In this document: positions 44,907 to 53,079 of the stretch, one piece after another
How the letters are laid out: each line of letters begins with the position of its first letter
Numbering within the stretch: position 1 is the stretch's first letter
Assembly: GCF_015752155.1 (NCBI RefSeq)
Contig: NZ_JADOVI010000002.1
Coordinates: 248,001 to 312,000 of the forward strand
Source: Cryobacterium sp. MP_M3
Lineage (GTDB): Bacteria > Actinomycetota > Actinomycetes > Actinomycetales > Microbacteriaceae
Reading direction: 5' to 3'
DNA length: 64,000 nucleotides
Made by a program: the position numbers and the translations under genes
Notes under the pieces: generated by a model
What the model was told of the DNA's origin: nothing
The model's input: only the letters and a program-made list of their open reading frames with translations
The model's database searches: none

Positions 44907-45678
44907 GGGCGACACCGTCTACCGCGCCGCCCGCACCCTCGACGGGGCCCTGCACGGGGCCACGCTAACCCGGTGCGACCTCCGCGTTCCCCGCTTCGCC
45001 ACCGTCGACCTGACCGGTGAAACCGTGCACGAGGTGGCCAGCCGGGGAAAGCACCTGTTGATGCGGGTGGGGGAGGCCAGCATCCATTCGCACCTGAAGA
45101 TGGAGGGGGCCTGGCACCTGTACCGGCCAGGGGCGGCATGGCGGAGGCCCGCGTTCCAGGCCCGCGCCGTGCTCGAGACGGCGGACTGGGTGGCGGTGGG
45201 CTTCGACCTCGGCCTGCTCGAGGTGCTCCCGCTGGTAGAGGAGTCCGCCCGGCTCGACTACCTGGGACCCGACCTGCTCGGGCCCGACTGGGACGCGGCC
45301 GAGGCGGTGCGCCGCATCCGGTCCCGGCCCGAGCGCGCGGTCGCCGTGGCCCTGGCGGACCAGTCCAACCTCGCCGGGCTCGGCAACGAGTACGTCAACG
45401 AACTCTGCTTCCTGCGCGGCCTGCTGCCGACCCGTCCGGTCGGCGAGGTGACGGATGTCCCGGCGCTGGTGGCCCTGGCCCGTCGCCTGATCTTCTTCAA
45501 CCGCGACCGCACCGAGCGGGTCACCACCGGCAACACCCGCCGCGGAGCCCAGGACTGGGTGTTCTCCCGGGCCGGCCTGCCCTGCCGTCGCTGCGGCACC
45601 CCGATCGAGCGCGGCCGGCTCGGCCGCAACGACCTCGAACAACGGGACACCTTCTGGTGCGCTGCCTGCCAGACCTGA
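44899..45678 (+). CDS. nei: Fpg/Nei-family DNA glycosylase/AP lyase
   Basis: The 259-residue protein begins MPEGDTV, giving the catalytic Pro2 and Glu3; the conserved Lys is in VASRGKHLLMR (about residue 52). The helix-two-turn-helix shows SNLAGLGNEYVNELCF. The C-terminal zinc finger has paired CxxC in LPCRRCGTP and WCAACQT. PEGDT rather than PELPE points to endonuclease VIII (Nei), which removes oxidised pyrimidines. Its start lies in the lhr stop region, so translation is coupled to lhr. Confidence 0.93.
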   Translation: MPEGDTVYRAARTLDGALHGATLTRCDLRVPRFATVDLTGETVHEVASRGKHLLMRVGEASIHSHLKMEGAWHLYRPGAAWRRPAFQARAVLETADWVAVGFDLGLLEVLPLVEESARLDYLGPDLLGPDWDAAEAVRRIRSRPERAVAVALADQSNLAGLGNEYVNELCFLRGLLPTRPVGEVTDVPALVALARRLIFFNRDRTERVTTGNTRRGAQDWVFSRAGLPCRRCGTPIERGRLGRNDLEQRDTFWCAACQT

Positions 45679-45783
45679 TTTCGACAGGCTCAATCACCGG
45701 GTGGTCGAGTATCGACAGGCTCAATCCCCGGTGGTCGAGTTTCGAGAGGCCCAATCACCGGTGGTCGAGCCTGTCGAGACCCC
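45679..45783 (+). repeat. Intergenic 30-bp repeat array (family A), three units plus inverted half
   Basis: Units at 45679-45709, 45710-45739 and 45740-45769 each contain TCGACAGGCTCAATCACCGG or a close variant, then TGGTCGAG. The end (about 45761-45783, GGTGGTCGAGCCTGTCGAGA) is the reverse complement of the family consensus, so the array can fold into a long hairpin. The same family is at 30908-30967. There are no spacers, so it is not CRISPR. Confidence 0.85.
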
Positions 45784-45786
45784 GCG

Positions 45787-46134
45787 TCAGTTGACCGGGC
45801 CGGTGAACTTCTCGCCCGGGCCCTGGCCGATCGGGTCGGGGATCGCCGACGCCTCGCGGAACGCTAGCTGCAGCGACCGCAGGCCGTCGCGCAGGCTGCG
45901 CGCGTGCATGTCAGAGATGTCGGGGGCGGCGGCGGTGATCAGGCCGGCGAGGGCCGTGATGAGTTTGCGCGCCTCGTCGAGGTCGGTCTGCGTCTCCGGG
46001 TCGTCGGCGAGGCCGACCTTGACCGCGGCCGCGCTCATCAGGTGCACGGATGCGGTCGTGATGATCTCTACCGCGGCCACGTCGGCGATATCCCGGGTGG
46101 CTTGAAGTGCTTCCTGCTCGTTGCTACTCGTCAC
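45787..46134 (-). CDS. DUF1844-family protein
   Basis: The 115-residue protein has the DUF1844 core: VAAVEIITTASVHLMSAAAVKVGL, then DLDEARKLITALAGLI and a helical C-terminus. The family is small, soluble and of unknown function, and in actinobacteria it commonly lies divergent from infC as here. Start GTG at 46134 follows GAGGAA. A cytoplasmic protein is expected. The infC promoter region begins only a few bases away. Confidence 0.85.
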   Translation of the reverse strand: MTSSNEQEALQATRDIADVAAVEIITTASVHLMSAAAVKVGLADDPETQTDLDEARKLITALAGLITAAAPDISDMHARSLRDGLRSLQLAFREASAIPDPIGQGPGEKFTGPVN

Positions 46135-46147
46135 TGAATTCCTCTGT

Positions 46148-46409
46148 TAGACTCGTCCGGGCTCCGAGATGCAAATCTCGGTACGAAAGTGGATAATCTC
46201 CCACCTGCGCATACCGCTTCATCAAGGTTACCGGGTTGTTTACACTCCGCCGTCGCGGCACTGGATTCCAGTTCGCGAAGGTAGACAGGGTGTCGTAGAA
46301 GGTGTTCGAACCGAAAAGTTCAAACCCGGATACGCGATTTTCCTCTCTTCGTCTGCGGGCGACATCCGTCGTCAGCTGCAGCCACGATGCATGAGAAGAG
46401 GAGAGACGC
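46148..46409 (+). promoter_or_regulatory. infC promoter and long structured leader
   Basis: -10 TAGACT (46148-46153) implies a start point near 46160 and a ~250-nt leader. The 5' part forms a perfect CCGAGAT-GCAA-ATCTCGG hairpin (about 46163-46180). CTCTTC at 46345-46350, within CCTCTCTTC, is complementary to GAAGAG in the Shine-Dalgarno region GAGAAGAGGAGAGA (46393-46406), so the ribosome site could be masked. No protein-coding frame with conserved content spans the leader. It is a candidate cis-regulatory RNA for IF3/L35/L20. Confidence 0.55.
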
Positions 46410-47028
<619 letters not shown>

Positions 47029-47036
<8 letters not shown>

Positions 47037-47223
47037 GATGAAGACCCACTCCGGGACGAAGAAGCGCTTCAAGGTGACCGGTTCCGGCAAGATCATGAAG
47101 CAGCAGGCCGGCCTGCGACACAACCTCGAGGTCAAGAGCACTCAGCGTAAGTCTCGCCTCAACCACGACCAGGTGCTGGCCAAGGCCGACATCAAGGTCA
47201 TCAAGAAGCTTCTCGGTCGCTAG
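47029..47223 (+). CDS. rpmI: 50S ribosomal protein L35
   Basis: The 64-residue basic protein has the L35 signature [21 protein letters not shown] and ends [11 protein letters not shown]. The ATG overlaps the end of infC, with GGAGG 6 nt upstream. The infC-rpmI-rplT order is universal in bacteria, and the three are co-transcribed. Confidence 0.97.
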
Positions 47224-47250
47224 ACCCGTACCCCTAAAGGAACCAGAACA

Positions 47251-47637
47251 ATGGCAAGAGTAAAAAGAGCGGTAAACGCTCACAAGAGCCGTCGCGTCAT
47301 CCTCGAACGCGCCAAGGGCTACCGCGGCCAGCGCTCGCGTTTGGTCACCAAGGCCAAGGAGCAGCTCACTCACTCCTTCACTTACAGCTACCGTGACCGC
47401 CGTGCACGCAAGGGTGACTTCCGTCGCCTGTGGATCCAGCGGATCAACGCTGCGTCCCGCCAGAACGGCCTCACCTACAACCGCCTGATCCAGGGCCTCG
47501 CCCTGGCCGGCATCCAGGTTGACCGTCGCATCCTCGCCGACCTCGCGGTCAACGAGGCAGCCACCTTCGCCGCCATCGTCGAGAGCGCCAAGGCGGCACT
47601 GCCCGCCGACACGTCGGCGCCGAAGGTTGCCGCGTAG
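47251..47637 (+). CDS. rplT: 50S ribosomal protein L20
   Basis: The 128-residue protein has the L20 signature [25 protein letters not shown] and [23 protein letters not shown]. It binds 23S rRNA early in assembly; in E. coli and Bacillus L20 represses its own operon, so the infC leader is a place to look for that here. A short Ala-rich C-terminal tail follows the core. A strong terminator lies 28 bp downstream. Confidence 0.97.
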   Translation: MARVKRAVNAHKSRRVILERAKGYRGQRSRLVTKAKEQLTHSFTYSYRDRRARKGDFRRLWIQRINAASRQNGLTYNRLIQGLALAGIQVDRRILADLAVNEAATFAAIVESAKAALPADTSAPKVAA

Positions 47638-47665
47638 CTTTCACCCCCAGTAACACGCACTCTTC

Positions 47666-47697
47666 ACGGGAGCGGGCCGAGCGCCCGCTCCCGTTTT
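47666..47697 (+). terminator. Intrinsic terminator of infC-rpmI-rplT
   Basis: ACGGGAGCGGGC (47666-47677) pairs perfectly with GCCCGCTCCCGT (47683-47694), 12 bp with a 5-nt loop, followed by TTT. Confidence 0.9.
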
Positions 47698-47760
47698 GCG
47701 TGCCCGGGAGCCGAAACGAGCGCCGCCCGCGCGGCTGCTGCCGCCCGGCAGCATGGCCGG

Positions 47761-47766
47761 TAAGCT
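47761..47766 (+). promoter_or_regulatory. Predicted -10 (TAAGCT) of leaderless rRNA methyltransferase promoter
   Basis: TAAGCT is followed by 6 nt and the ATG at 47773. Confidence 0.5.
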
Positions 47767-47772
47767 GGACTT

Positions 47773-48573
47773 ATGTTAGATAATCCCCGTTCTCCGCGCG
47801 TGCGGGCTGTCGCGAAACTGGCGAATCGAGCCGCGCGCTCCGAGACCGGACTGTTCCTCCTCGAGGGGCCGCAGGCCGTCGCCGAGGCCCTGACCTACCG
47901 CCCCGAACTCGTCGTGGAACTGTACGCCACCCCGACCGCCCTCGAGCGCTACACCGACATCGCCGACACGGCCGTCGAAGCCGGCGTCGACGTGGAATTC
48001 GTTACCGAACAGGTGCTCGAGACCATGGCCGACACGGTCACCCCGCAGGGTTTCGTGGCCGTGTGCCACCAGTTCCCCACCTCGGTCAAGGACATTTTCG
48101 CCAATGAGCCGCGCCTGATCGCCATTCTCGAAGAGGTGCGCGACCCCGGGAACGCGGGCACCATCATCCGTGCCGCGGATGCCGCCGGCGCCGACGCGGT
48201 CATCCTCACCGGCCGCAGCGTCGACCTCTACAACCCCAAGGTCGTGCGCTCGTCGACCGGGTCGATCTTCCATCTGCCCGTCGCCGTCGGGGTCACCCTC
48301 GAAGACGTGCGCGACCGCGCCCGGGAGGCCGGCCTGCAGCTGTTCGCCGCGGATATCAAGGGAACCGACCTGCTCCAGGCCCGCAACGAGGGGCTGCTCC
48401 TCGCCCCGACCGCCTGGCTGTTCGGCAACGAGGCACGCGGGCTCAGCGACGAAGACCTCGCCAAGGTCGACCGGTCCATCTCGGTGCCGATCTACGGTCA
48501 CGCCGAGTCGATGAACCTCGCCACGGCGGCCTCCGTCTGCCTCTACGAGAGTGCGTTCGCCCAGCGCAGCTAG
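47773..48573 (+). CDS. TrmH/SpoU-family RNA 2'-O-methyltransferase
   Basis: The 266-residue SPOUT enzyme has an N-terminal RNA-binding domain (GLFLLEGPQAVAEAL) and the knotted catalytic domain. Motif 1 is LEEVRDPGNAGTIIRAADAAG, motif 2 WLFGNEARGLSDE and motif 3 VPIYGHAESMNLATAASVCLYE. It is the type often annotated as 23S rRNA (guanosine-2'-O-) methyltransferase next to pheST in actinobacteria, although here the transporter genes intervene. The precise target nucleotide cannot be told from sequence alone. It ends before a strong terminator. Confidence 0.92.
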   Translation: MLDNPRSPRVRAVAKLANRAARSETGLFLLEGPQAVAEALTYRPELVVELYATPTALERYTDIADTAVEAGVDVEFVTEQVLETMADTVTPQGFVAVCHQFPTSVKDIFANEPRLIAILEEVRDPGNAGTIIRAADAAGADAVILTGRSVDLYNPKVVRSSTGSIFHLPVAVGVTLEDVRDRAREAGLQLFAADIKGTDLLQARNEGLLLAPTAWLFGNEARGLSDEDLAKVDRSISVPIYGHAESMNLATAASVCLYESAFAQRS

Positions 48574-48581
48574 CCACGAAC

Positions 48582-48626
48582 GACGACGGCGCTACCACAT
48601 GATTTGTGGTGGCGTCGTCTTTTTTT
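48582..48626 (+). terminator. Intrinsic terminator after TrmH-family gene
   Basis: GACGACGGCGCTACCACA (48582-48599) pairs with TGTGGTGGCGTCGTC (48605-48619), leaving small bulges, and is followed by seven T. It separates the methyltransferase from the importer operon. Confidence 0.92.
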
Positions 48627-48632
48627 CTCCCC

Positions 48633-48638
48633 TAGGTT
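48633..48638 (+). promoter_or_regulatory. Predicted -10 (TAGGTT) of the leaderless importer operon
   Basis: TAGGTT is 6 nt before the ATG at 48645 and starts 6 bp after the upstream terminator T tract. Confidence 0.5.
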
Positions 48639-48644
48639 GGGGGT

Positions 48645-49433
48645 ATGGAGCCTACTGAGTCAGCGCCGGCTACGTCCAACATCACCGTTCGCCGAGGTGA
48701 GCCGCTGGTCGTCGTGAAAGACGTCAACAAGAACTTCGGTGACCTGCACGTCCTCAAGAACATCAACACGGTCGTCACCCGCGGCGAGGTCGTCGTCGTC
48801 ATCGGGCCGAGTGGGTCGGGCAAGTCGACGCTGTGCCGGGCTATCAACCGGCTCGAGACCATCGACTCCGGCAGCATCACGATCGATGGCCAGGCGCTCC
48901 CCGCGGAGGGGAAGGCGCTCGCCCGCCTCCGTGCGGATGTCGGCATGGTGTTCCAGTCGTTCAACCTCTTCGCGCACAAGACCGTGCTCGACAACGTCAC
49001 CCTCGGGCCGATCAAGGTTCGCGGTCTCTCCAGGGCCGCGGCCGAGGAGAAGGCGATGACCCTGCTCGAGCGGGTCGGGGTGGCGAACCAAGCCCACAAG
49101 ATGCCGGCGCAGCTGTCCGGCGGGCAGCAGCAGCGCGTCGCCATCGCGCGGGCCCTGGCGATGAACCCCAAGGTCATCCTGCTCGACGAGCCGACGAGCG
49201 CGCTCGACCCCGAGATGATCAATGAGGTGCTCGAGGTGATGATCGACCTGGCCAATGACGGCATGACCATGATCGTCGTGACGCACGAGATGGGATTCGC
49301 CCGCAAGGCCGCCAACCGGGTGATCTTCATGGCCGACGGCGAAATCATCGAAGAGACCACCCCGGAGCGCTTCTTCACCGACCCCCAGACCGACCGGGCG
49401 AAGGACTTCCTGTCCAAACTCATCACGCATTGA
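48645..49433 (+). CDS. gluA: Amino-acid ABC transporter ATP-binding protein (GluA-type)
   Basis: The 262-residue ATPase of a polar amino-acid importer has Walker [21 protein letters not shown]-loop [13 protein letters not shown], signature [15 protein letters not shown], Walker [16 protein letters not shown] and the H-loop in VVTHEMGFA. The order ATPase, binding protein, permease, permease is that of gluABCD for glutamate in Corynebacterium glutamicum; the substrate is inferred from that likeness. A ~20-residue N-terminal extension precedes the domain. Confidence 0.92.
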   Translation: MEPTESAPATSNITVRRGEPLVVVKDVNKNFGDLHVLKNINTVVTRGEVVVVIGPSGSGKSTLCRAINRLETIDSGSITIDGQALPAEGKALARLRADVGMVFQSFNLFAHKTVLDNVTLGPIKVRGLSRAAAEEKAMTLLERVGVANQAHKMPAQLSGGQQQRVAIARALAMNPKVILLDEPTSALDPEMINEVLEVMIDLANDGMTMIVVTHEMGFARKAANRVIFMADGEIIEETTPERFFTDPQTDRAKDFLSKLITH

Positions 49434-49488
49434 CCTGAACGACAACTTCTGCGGTGGCGATTTGCCCCGCACCACGAAAGGAATTCAC

Positions 49489-50379
49489 ATGCGCAAGAGA
49501 ATGACTCTCCTCGCCGTGATCGCAGCATCCGCTCTCGCGCTCACCGGCTGTTCCGGGCCCAACCCGGCGGGCGGCGGCGCCTCCGATTCCGCAAGCAAGT
49601 CCCCGTTCACGGTGGCCACCGACGTGTCCCTCACCGGCAGCCCCACCTTCGACGCCATGACGAAGCGTGGCACGGTGAAGATCGGGGTGAAGGAAGACCA
49701 GCCCGGCCTCGGCTACCTGGACGCCGCCACCGGCGAACGCAGCGGCTTCGACATCGAAATCGCGAAGTGGATCGCCGCGTCCCTCGGATTCTCCGAGGAC
49801 AAGATCACGTTCGAAGCAATCCCGAGCGCCAACCGCGAGTCCGCGATCGTCAACGGTGACGTCGACTTCTACGTCGGAACCTACTCGATCAACGACAAGC
49901 GCAAGGCGCAGGTCGACTTCGCGGGCCCCTACTTCGTCACCGGGCAGGGCCTGCTGGTCGCCGCTGACAACAAGACGATCAAGAGCGAGAAGGACCTCGC
50001 GGGGACGACGGTGTGCTCGGCGACGGGCTCAACGCCGATCCAGAACATCAAGGCGAACTTCCCCGACACGAAGACCACCGAATTCGACACCTACTCGCAG
50101 TGTGTCGAAGCGCTCAAGGACGGTTCGGTCGACGCCGTCACGACGGATGCCGCGATCCTGATCGGCTATGCCGCGCAGGATCCCGACAACCTCAAGGTCG
50201 TCGGCGAGCCCTTCACCGTCGAGAAGTACGGCGTGGGCATGCCGAAGGGCGACGACGCACTGCGGGCGTTCACCAATGACATGTTCACCAAGGGTGGGGA
50301 CACCTGGACCGCGATCTACGACGACACACTCGGCAAGTCGGGCACCAAGGTCGAGCAGCCCAAGGTCGAAGCGTACTAA
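49489..50379 (+). CDS. gluB: Amino-acid ABC transporter substrate-binding lipoprotein (GluB-type)
   Basis: The 296-residue SBP_bac_3-family protein has a lipoprotein signal peptide MRKRMTLLAVIAASALALTGC with the lipobox LTGC, so it is tethered to the outer membrane face. The mature part shows GTVKIGVKEDQPGLGYLDAATGERSGFDIEIAKWIA and VDFYVGTYSINDKRKAQVDFAGPYF, typical of glutamate binders. The ATG at 49489 is preceded by AAAGGA; an upstream in-frame start at 49462 would break the signal peptide. It is the second gene of the importer operon. Confidence 0.93.
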   Translation: MRKRMTLLAVIAASALALTGCSGPNPAGGGASDSASKSPFTVATDVSLTGSPTFDAMTKRGTVKIGVKEDQPGLGYLDAATGERSGFDIEIAKWIAASLGFSEDKITFEAIPSANRESAIVNGDVDFYVGTYSINDKRKAQVDFAGPYFVTGQGLLVAADNKTIKSEKDLAGTTVCSATGSTPIQNIKANFPDTKTTEFDTYSQCVEALKDGSVDAVTTDAAILIGYAAQDPDNLKVVGEPFTVEKYGVGMPKGDDALRAFTNDMFTKGGDTWTAIYDDTLGKSGTKVEQPKVEAY

Positions 50380-50484
50380 TCACCAGGTCGCCGGCGCCGC
50401 CCGATCCGGGCGGCGCCGGCCGACTGCCCGGGATCACCCCGGGCGACCACCACTCGCACTCGCAGGAGAAGGGAAGACCAGGTC

Positions 50485-51132
50485 ATGGACACTCTGTTCA
50501 ACAATCTTGACCTCTTCGCGCTCGGATTCCAGAACACCCTCCTCCTGTTCGCGGTCTCGGCGGTGTTCGCCCTCGGCATCGGCATCGTCGTCGGCGCCAT
50601 GCGGGTGTCGCCGGTGCCGGTCATGCGCGCGTTCGGAACGCTGTACGTCAACCTCGTCCGCAACACGCCGCTGACACTGCTGATGTTCTTCTTCGCGTTC
50701 GGCTATCCGAAGCTTCACCTCGTCCAGCTGCCGTACACGACCCTCGCCATCATCGCGCTGAGCATCTACACCGCCACGTACGTTGCCGAGGTGCTGCGCT
50801 CCGGTTTCAACACGGTGCCGACCGGCCAGGCCGAGGCGGCACGGGCGATCGGCCTGCCGTTCGCTCAGACGATGACCCTCGTGATCATGCCGCAGGCCTT
50901 CCGGGCCGTGATCCCGCCGATGATGAGCGTCTTCATCGCCCTGCTCAAGAACACCACCGTCGCAGCCGGGTTCTCCGTCGCGGAGGCAGGCGCGATCCGG
51001 GCCAATCTCTCCGAACGGGGCGAGCCCGCCATCGTCGTCCTCCTCTGGGTGGCGCTCTTCTTCGTGATCCTGGTGGGAGTCCTCTCCGTGCTGCAGCGAT
51101 ACCTCGAGCGCCGATGGAAGGTCCTCCGATGA
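50485..51132 (+). CDS. gluC: Amino-acid ABC transporter permease (GluC-type)
   Basis: The 215-residue HisMQ-family permease has about five membrane helices, the conserved LVRNTPLTLLMFFFAFGYP near residue 50, and the EAA loop EAARAIGLPFAQTMTLVIMPQAFRAVIPP that contacts the ATPase. It forms a heterodimeric channel with the next permease; the two genes overlap by 4 bp (ATGA). The 105-nt gap after the binding-protein gene is the largest in the operon and contains GGCGCCG-rich inverted sequence that could slow read-through. Confidence 0.92.
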   Translation: MDTLFNNLDLFALGFQNTLLLFAVSAVFALGIGIVVGAMRVSPVPVMRAFGTLYVNLVRNTPLTLLMFFFAFGYPKLHLVQLPYTTLAIIALSIYTATYVAEVLRSGFNTVPTGQAEAARAIGLPFAQTMTLVIMPQAFRAVIPPMMSVFIALLKNTTVAAGFSVAEAGAIRANLSERGEPAIVVLLWVALFFVILVGVLSVLQRYLERRWKVLR

Positions 51133-51992
51133 CGAATGTGCTCTACGACGTCCCGGGTCCCCGTGCGATCCTGCGCAACCGCGTCCTCGGCGCGATCACG
51201 ATCGCCCTGGTCGCGGCCGGGATCACCTTCGTCGTCTACCGACTGGCCGACACCGGGCAGTTCTCGGCCGCGAAATGGAGGGTCTTCACCTTCCCGCTCG
51301 TGCAACAGAACATCGGCCTGGCGATTCTCGCCACCCTGAGCGCGTTCGCGGTGGCTGCAGTGGCCAGCCTGCTCCTGGGGCTGGTGCTCTCGATCGGCCG
51401 GCTCTCCGACCACGCCTGGCTGCGTGTGCCGTGCACGGTCTTCATCGAACTGTTCCGCGCGGTGCCCGTGCTCATCCTCATGATGATCATGTACTACGGC
51501 CTGCCGCCGCTCGGAGTGACCTTCGTCACCCCGTTCGTGGCGGTCGTGACCGGGCTGACCCTCTACAACGGGTCCGTTCTCGCGGAGGTGTTCCGGGCGG
51601 GAATCGAATCCCTGCCCGCCGGCCAGCGGGAGGCCGCCTACGCGATCGGGTTGCGCAAGAGCGCCGTCATGTCGCTGATCCTCTTTCCCCAGGCAATCCG
51701 GGCAATGATGCCCGTGATCATCTCCCAGCTGGTTGTCGTGCTCAAGGACACCGCACTGGGCTTCATCGTCACCTTCCACGAACTGCTCTACCTGGCGAAG
51801 TTCTACGGCGCGCAGTTCACCTACGGGTCGCCGATCATCCCGGCAACCATCGTGTTCGGCACCATCTATGTGCTCCTCTGTCTCGCCCTCTCGGGCGTGG
51901 CGAAGTGGGTCGAGGTGCGCAGCCGGCGCAGTCGCGGTGGGGCGCGGCCCGCGAATGTGGCGAAGGCCGAACTGGCGGCGAGCGAGATCTAG
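51129..51992 (+). CDS. gluD: Amino-acid ABC transporter permease (GluD-type)
   Basis: The 287-residue permease starts at the ATG overlapping the gluC stop. It has an N-terminal helix (about 20-40) plus a core of about five helices with FIELFRAVPVLILMMIMYYG and the EAA loop EAAYAIGLRKSAVMSLILFPQAIRAMMP. The C-terminal tail is basic ([11 protein letters not shown]). The pair with GluC is the usual heterodimer. It is the last gene of the operon; pheS follows after 46 bp with its own promoter. Confidence 0.92.
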   Translation: MTNVLYDVPGPRAILRNRVLGAITIALVAAGITFVVYRLADTGQFSAAKWRVFTFPLVQQNIGLAILATLSAFAVAAVASLLLGLVLSIGRLSDHAWLRVPCTVFIELFRAVPVLILMMIMYYGLPPLGVTFVTPFVAVVTGLTLYNGSVLAEVFRAGIESLPAGQREAAYAIGLRKSAVMSLILFPQAIRAMMPVIISQLVVVLKDTALGFIVTFHELLYLAKFYGAQFTYGSPIIPATIVFGTIYVLLCLALSGVAKWVEVRSRRSRGGARPANVAKAELAASEI

Positions 51993-52024
51993 CCGTCGGC
52001 GAAGGCCGGACAATCGCCACGGAC

Positions 52025-52030
52025 TAAACT
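52025..52030 (+). promoter_or_regulatory. Predicted -10 (TAAACT) of pheST promoter
   Basis: TAAACT lies 8 nt before the GTG at 52039. No T-box or leader-peptide attenuator precedes pheST, so control through a Phe-tRNA leader is excluded if this promoter is the only one. Confidence 0.5.
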
Positions 52031-52038
52031 TGTGCCTT

Positions 52039-53079
52039 GTGTCTGATCCCACCGAAATCTCCGAAGAGGCCGTGAGCGCGGCCGTCACCGCCGCGCTCAC
52101 CGCCATTTCCTCCGCCGCCGACTCCGCCGCCCTGCGGGTGGTGCGCACAGAGCACGCCGGGGACGCCTCCCCGCTGGCCCGCCTGAACGCGCTCATGCGC
52201 ACGGTGCCGAACGACCGGAAGGCCGCCGCCGGCAAGCTGGTCGGCCAGGCCAGGGGCCAGGTCAGCCAGGCTCTCACCGCCCGCGAGGCCGAGATCGGCG
52301 CGGCGGAGGCGCAGGCGCAGCTCGCGGCCGAGACCGTCGACGTGACCGCGGCGGCATCCGCCTGGCGTCCGGGGGCGCGGCATCCGCTCTCCCTGTTGCA
52401 GGAGCGCGTGGCCGACGTGTTCGTCGGCATGGGCTGGGAGGTCGCCGAAGGACCGGAACTCGAAAGCGAGTGGTTCAACTTCGACGCCCTCAACTTCGAT
52501 GAGGACCACCCTGCCCGCGCCATGCAGGACACCTTCTTCGTCGACCCGCCTGAGGCCCACCTCGTGCTGCGCACGCACACCTCCCCGGTGCAGATGCGCG
52601 CCCTGCTCTCCCGCGAGCTGCCCGTCTACGTCGTCTCGCCCGGCCGGGTCTTCCGCACCGACGAGCTCGACGCCACCCACACGCCCGTGTTCCACCAGAT
52701 CGAGGGCATCGCCGTCGACAAGGGCCTGACCATGGCGCACCTGCGCGGCACCCTCGACCACTTCGTCAAGGCCATGTTCGGCCCCGAGGCGAAGGTGCGG
52801 CTGCGCCCCAACTACTTCCCGTTCACCGAGCCGAGCGCCGAACTCGACCTCTGGCACCCGACCTTCAAGGAGGGCGCCCGCTGGATCGAATGGGGCGGTT
52901 GCGGCATGGTCAACGCCAATGTGCTCCGCTCCGCCGGGATCGACCCCGAGGTGTACTCCGGTTTCGCGTTCGGCGTCGGCGTCGAACGGGCCCTGATGTT
53001 CAGAAACGATGTGAAGGATATGCACGACATGGTCGAAGGCGACGTCCGGTTCAGCCAGCAGTACGGGATGACCGTCTGA
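52039..53079 (+). CDS. pheS: Phenylalanyl-tRNA synthetase alpha subunit
   Basis: The 346-residue class II synthetase subunit has an N-terminal coiled-coil arm (about 1-105) and catalytic motifs ARHPLSLLQERV, EGPELESEWFNFDALNF, THTSPVQMRAL (motif 2 region), HQIEGIAVD and WIEWGGCGMV with SGFAFGVGVERALM (motif 3). The start is GTG at 52039, consistent with MSDPTEISEEAV. Its stop overlaps the pheT ATG by one base (TGATG), so subunit synthesis is coupled. Confidence 0.96.
   Translation: MSDPTEISEEAVSAAVTAALTAISSAADSAALRVVRTEHAGDASPLARLNALMRTVPNDRKAAAGKLVGQARGQVSQALTAREAEIGAAEAQAQLAAETVDVTAAASAWRPGARHPLSLLQERVADVFVGMGWEVAEGPELESEWFNFDALNFDEDHPARAMQDTFFVDPPEAHLVLRTHTSPVQMRALLSRELPVYVVSPGRVFRTDELDATHTPVFHQIEGIAVDKGLTMAHLRGTLDHFVKAMFGPEAKVRLRPNYFPFTEPSAELDLWHPTFKEGARWIEWGGCGMVNANVLRSAGIDPEVYSGFAFGVGVERALMFRNDVKDMHDMVEGDVRFSQQYGMTV

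Noticed and set aside
45679-45783. Regularly spaced 30-bp repeats resembling a CRISPR array
   Set aside because: Units are contiguous with no variable spacers, the last part is inverted, and no cas genes are present in the window.
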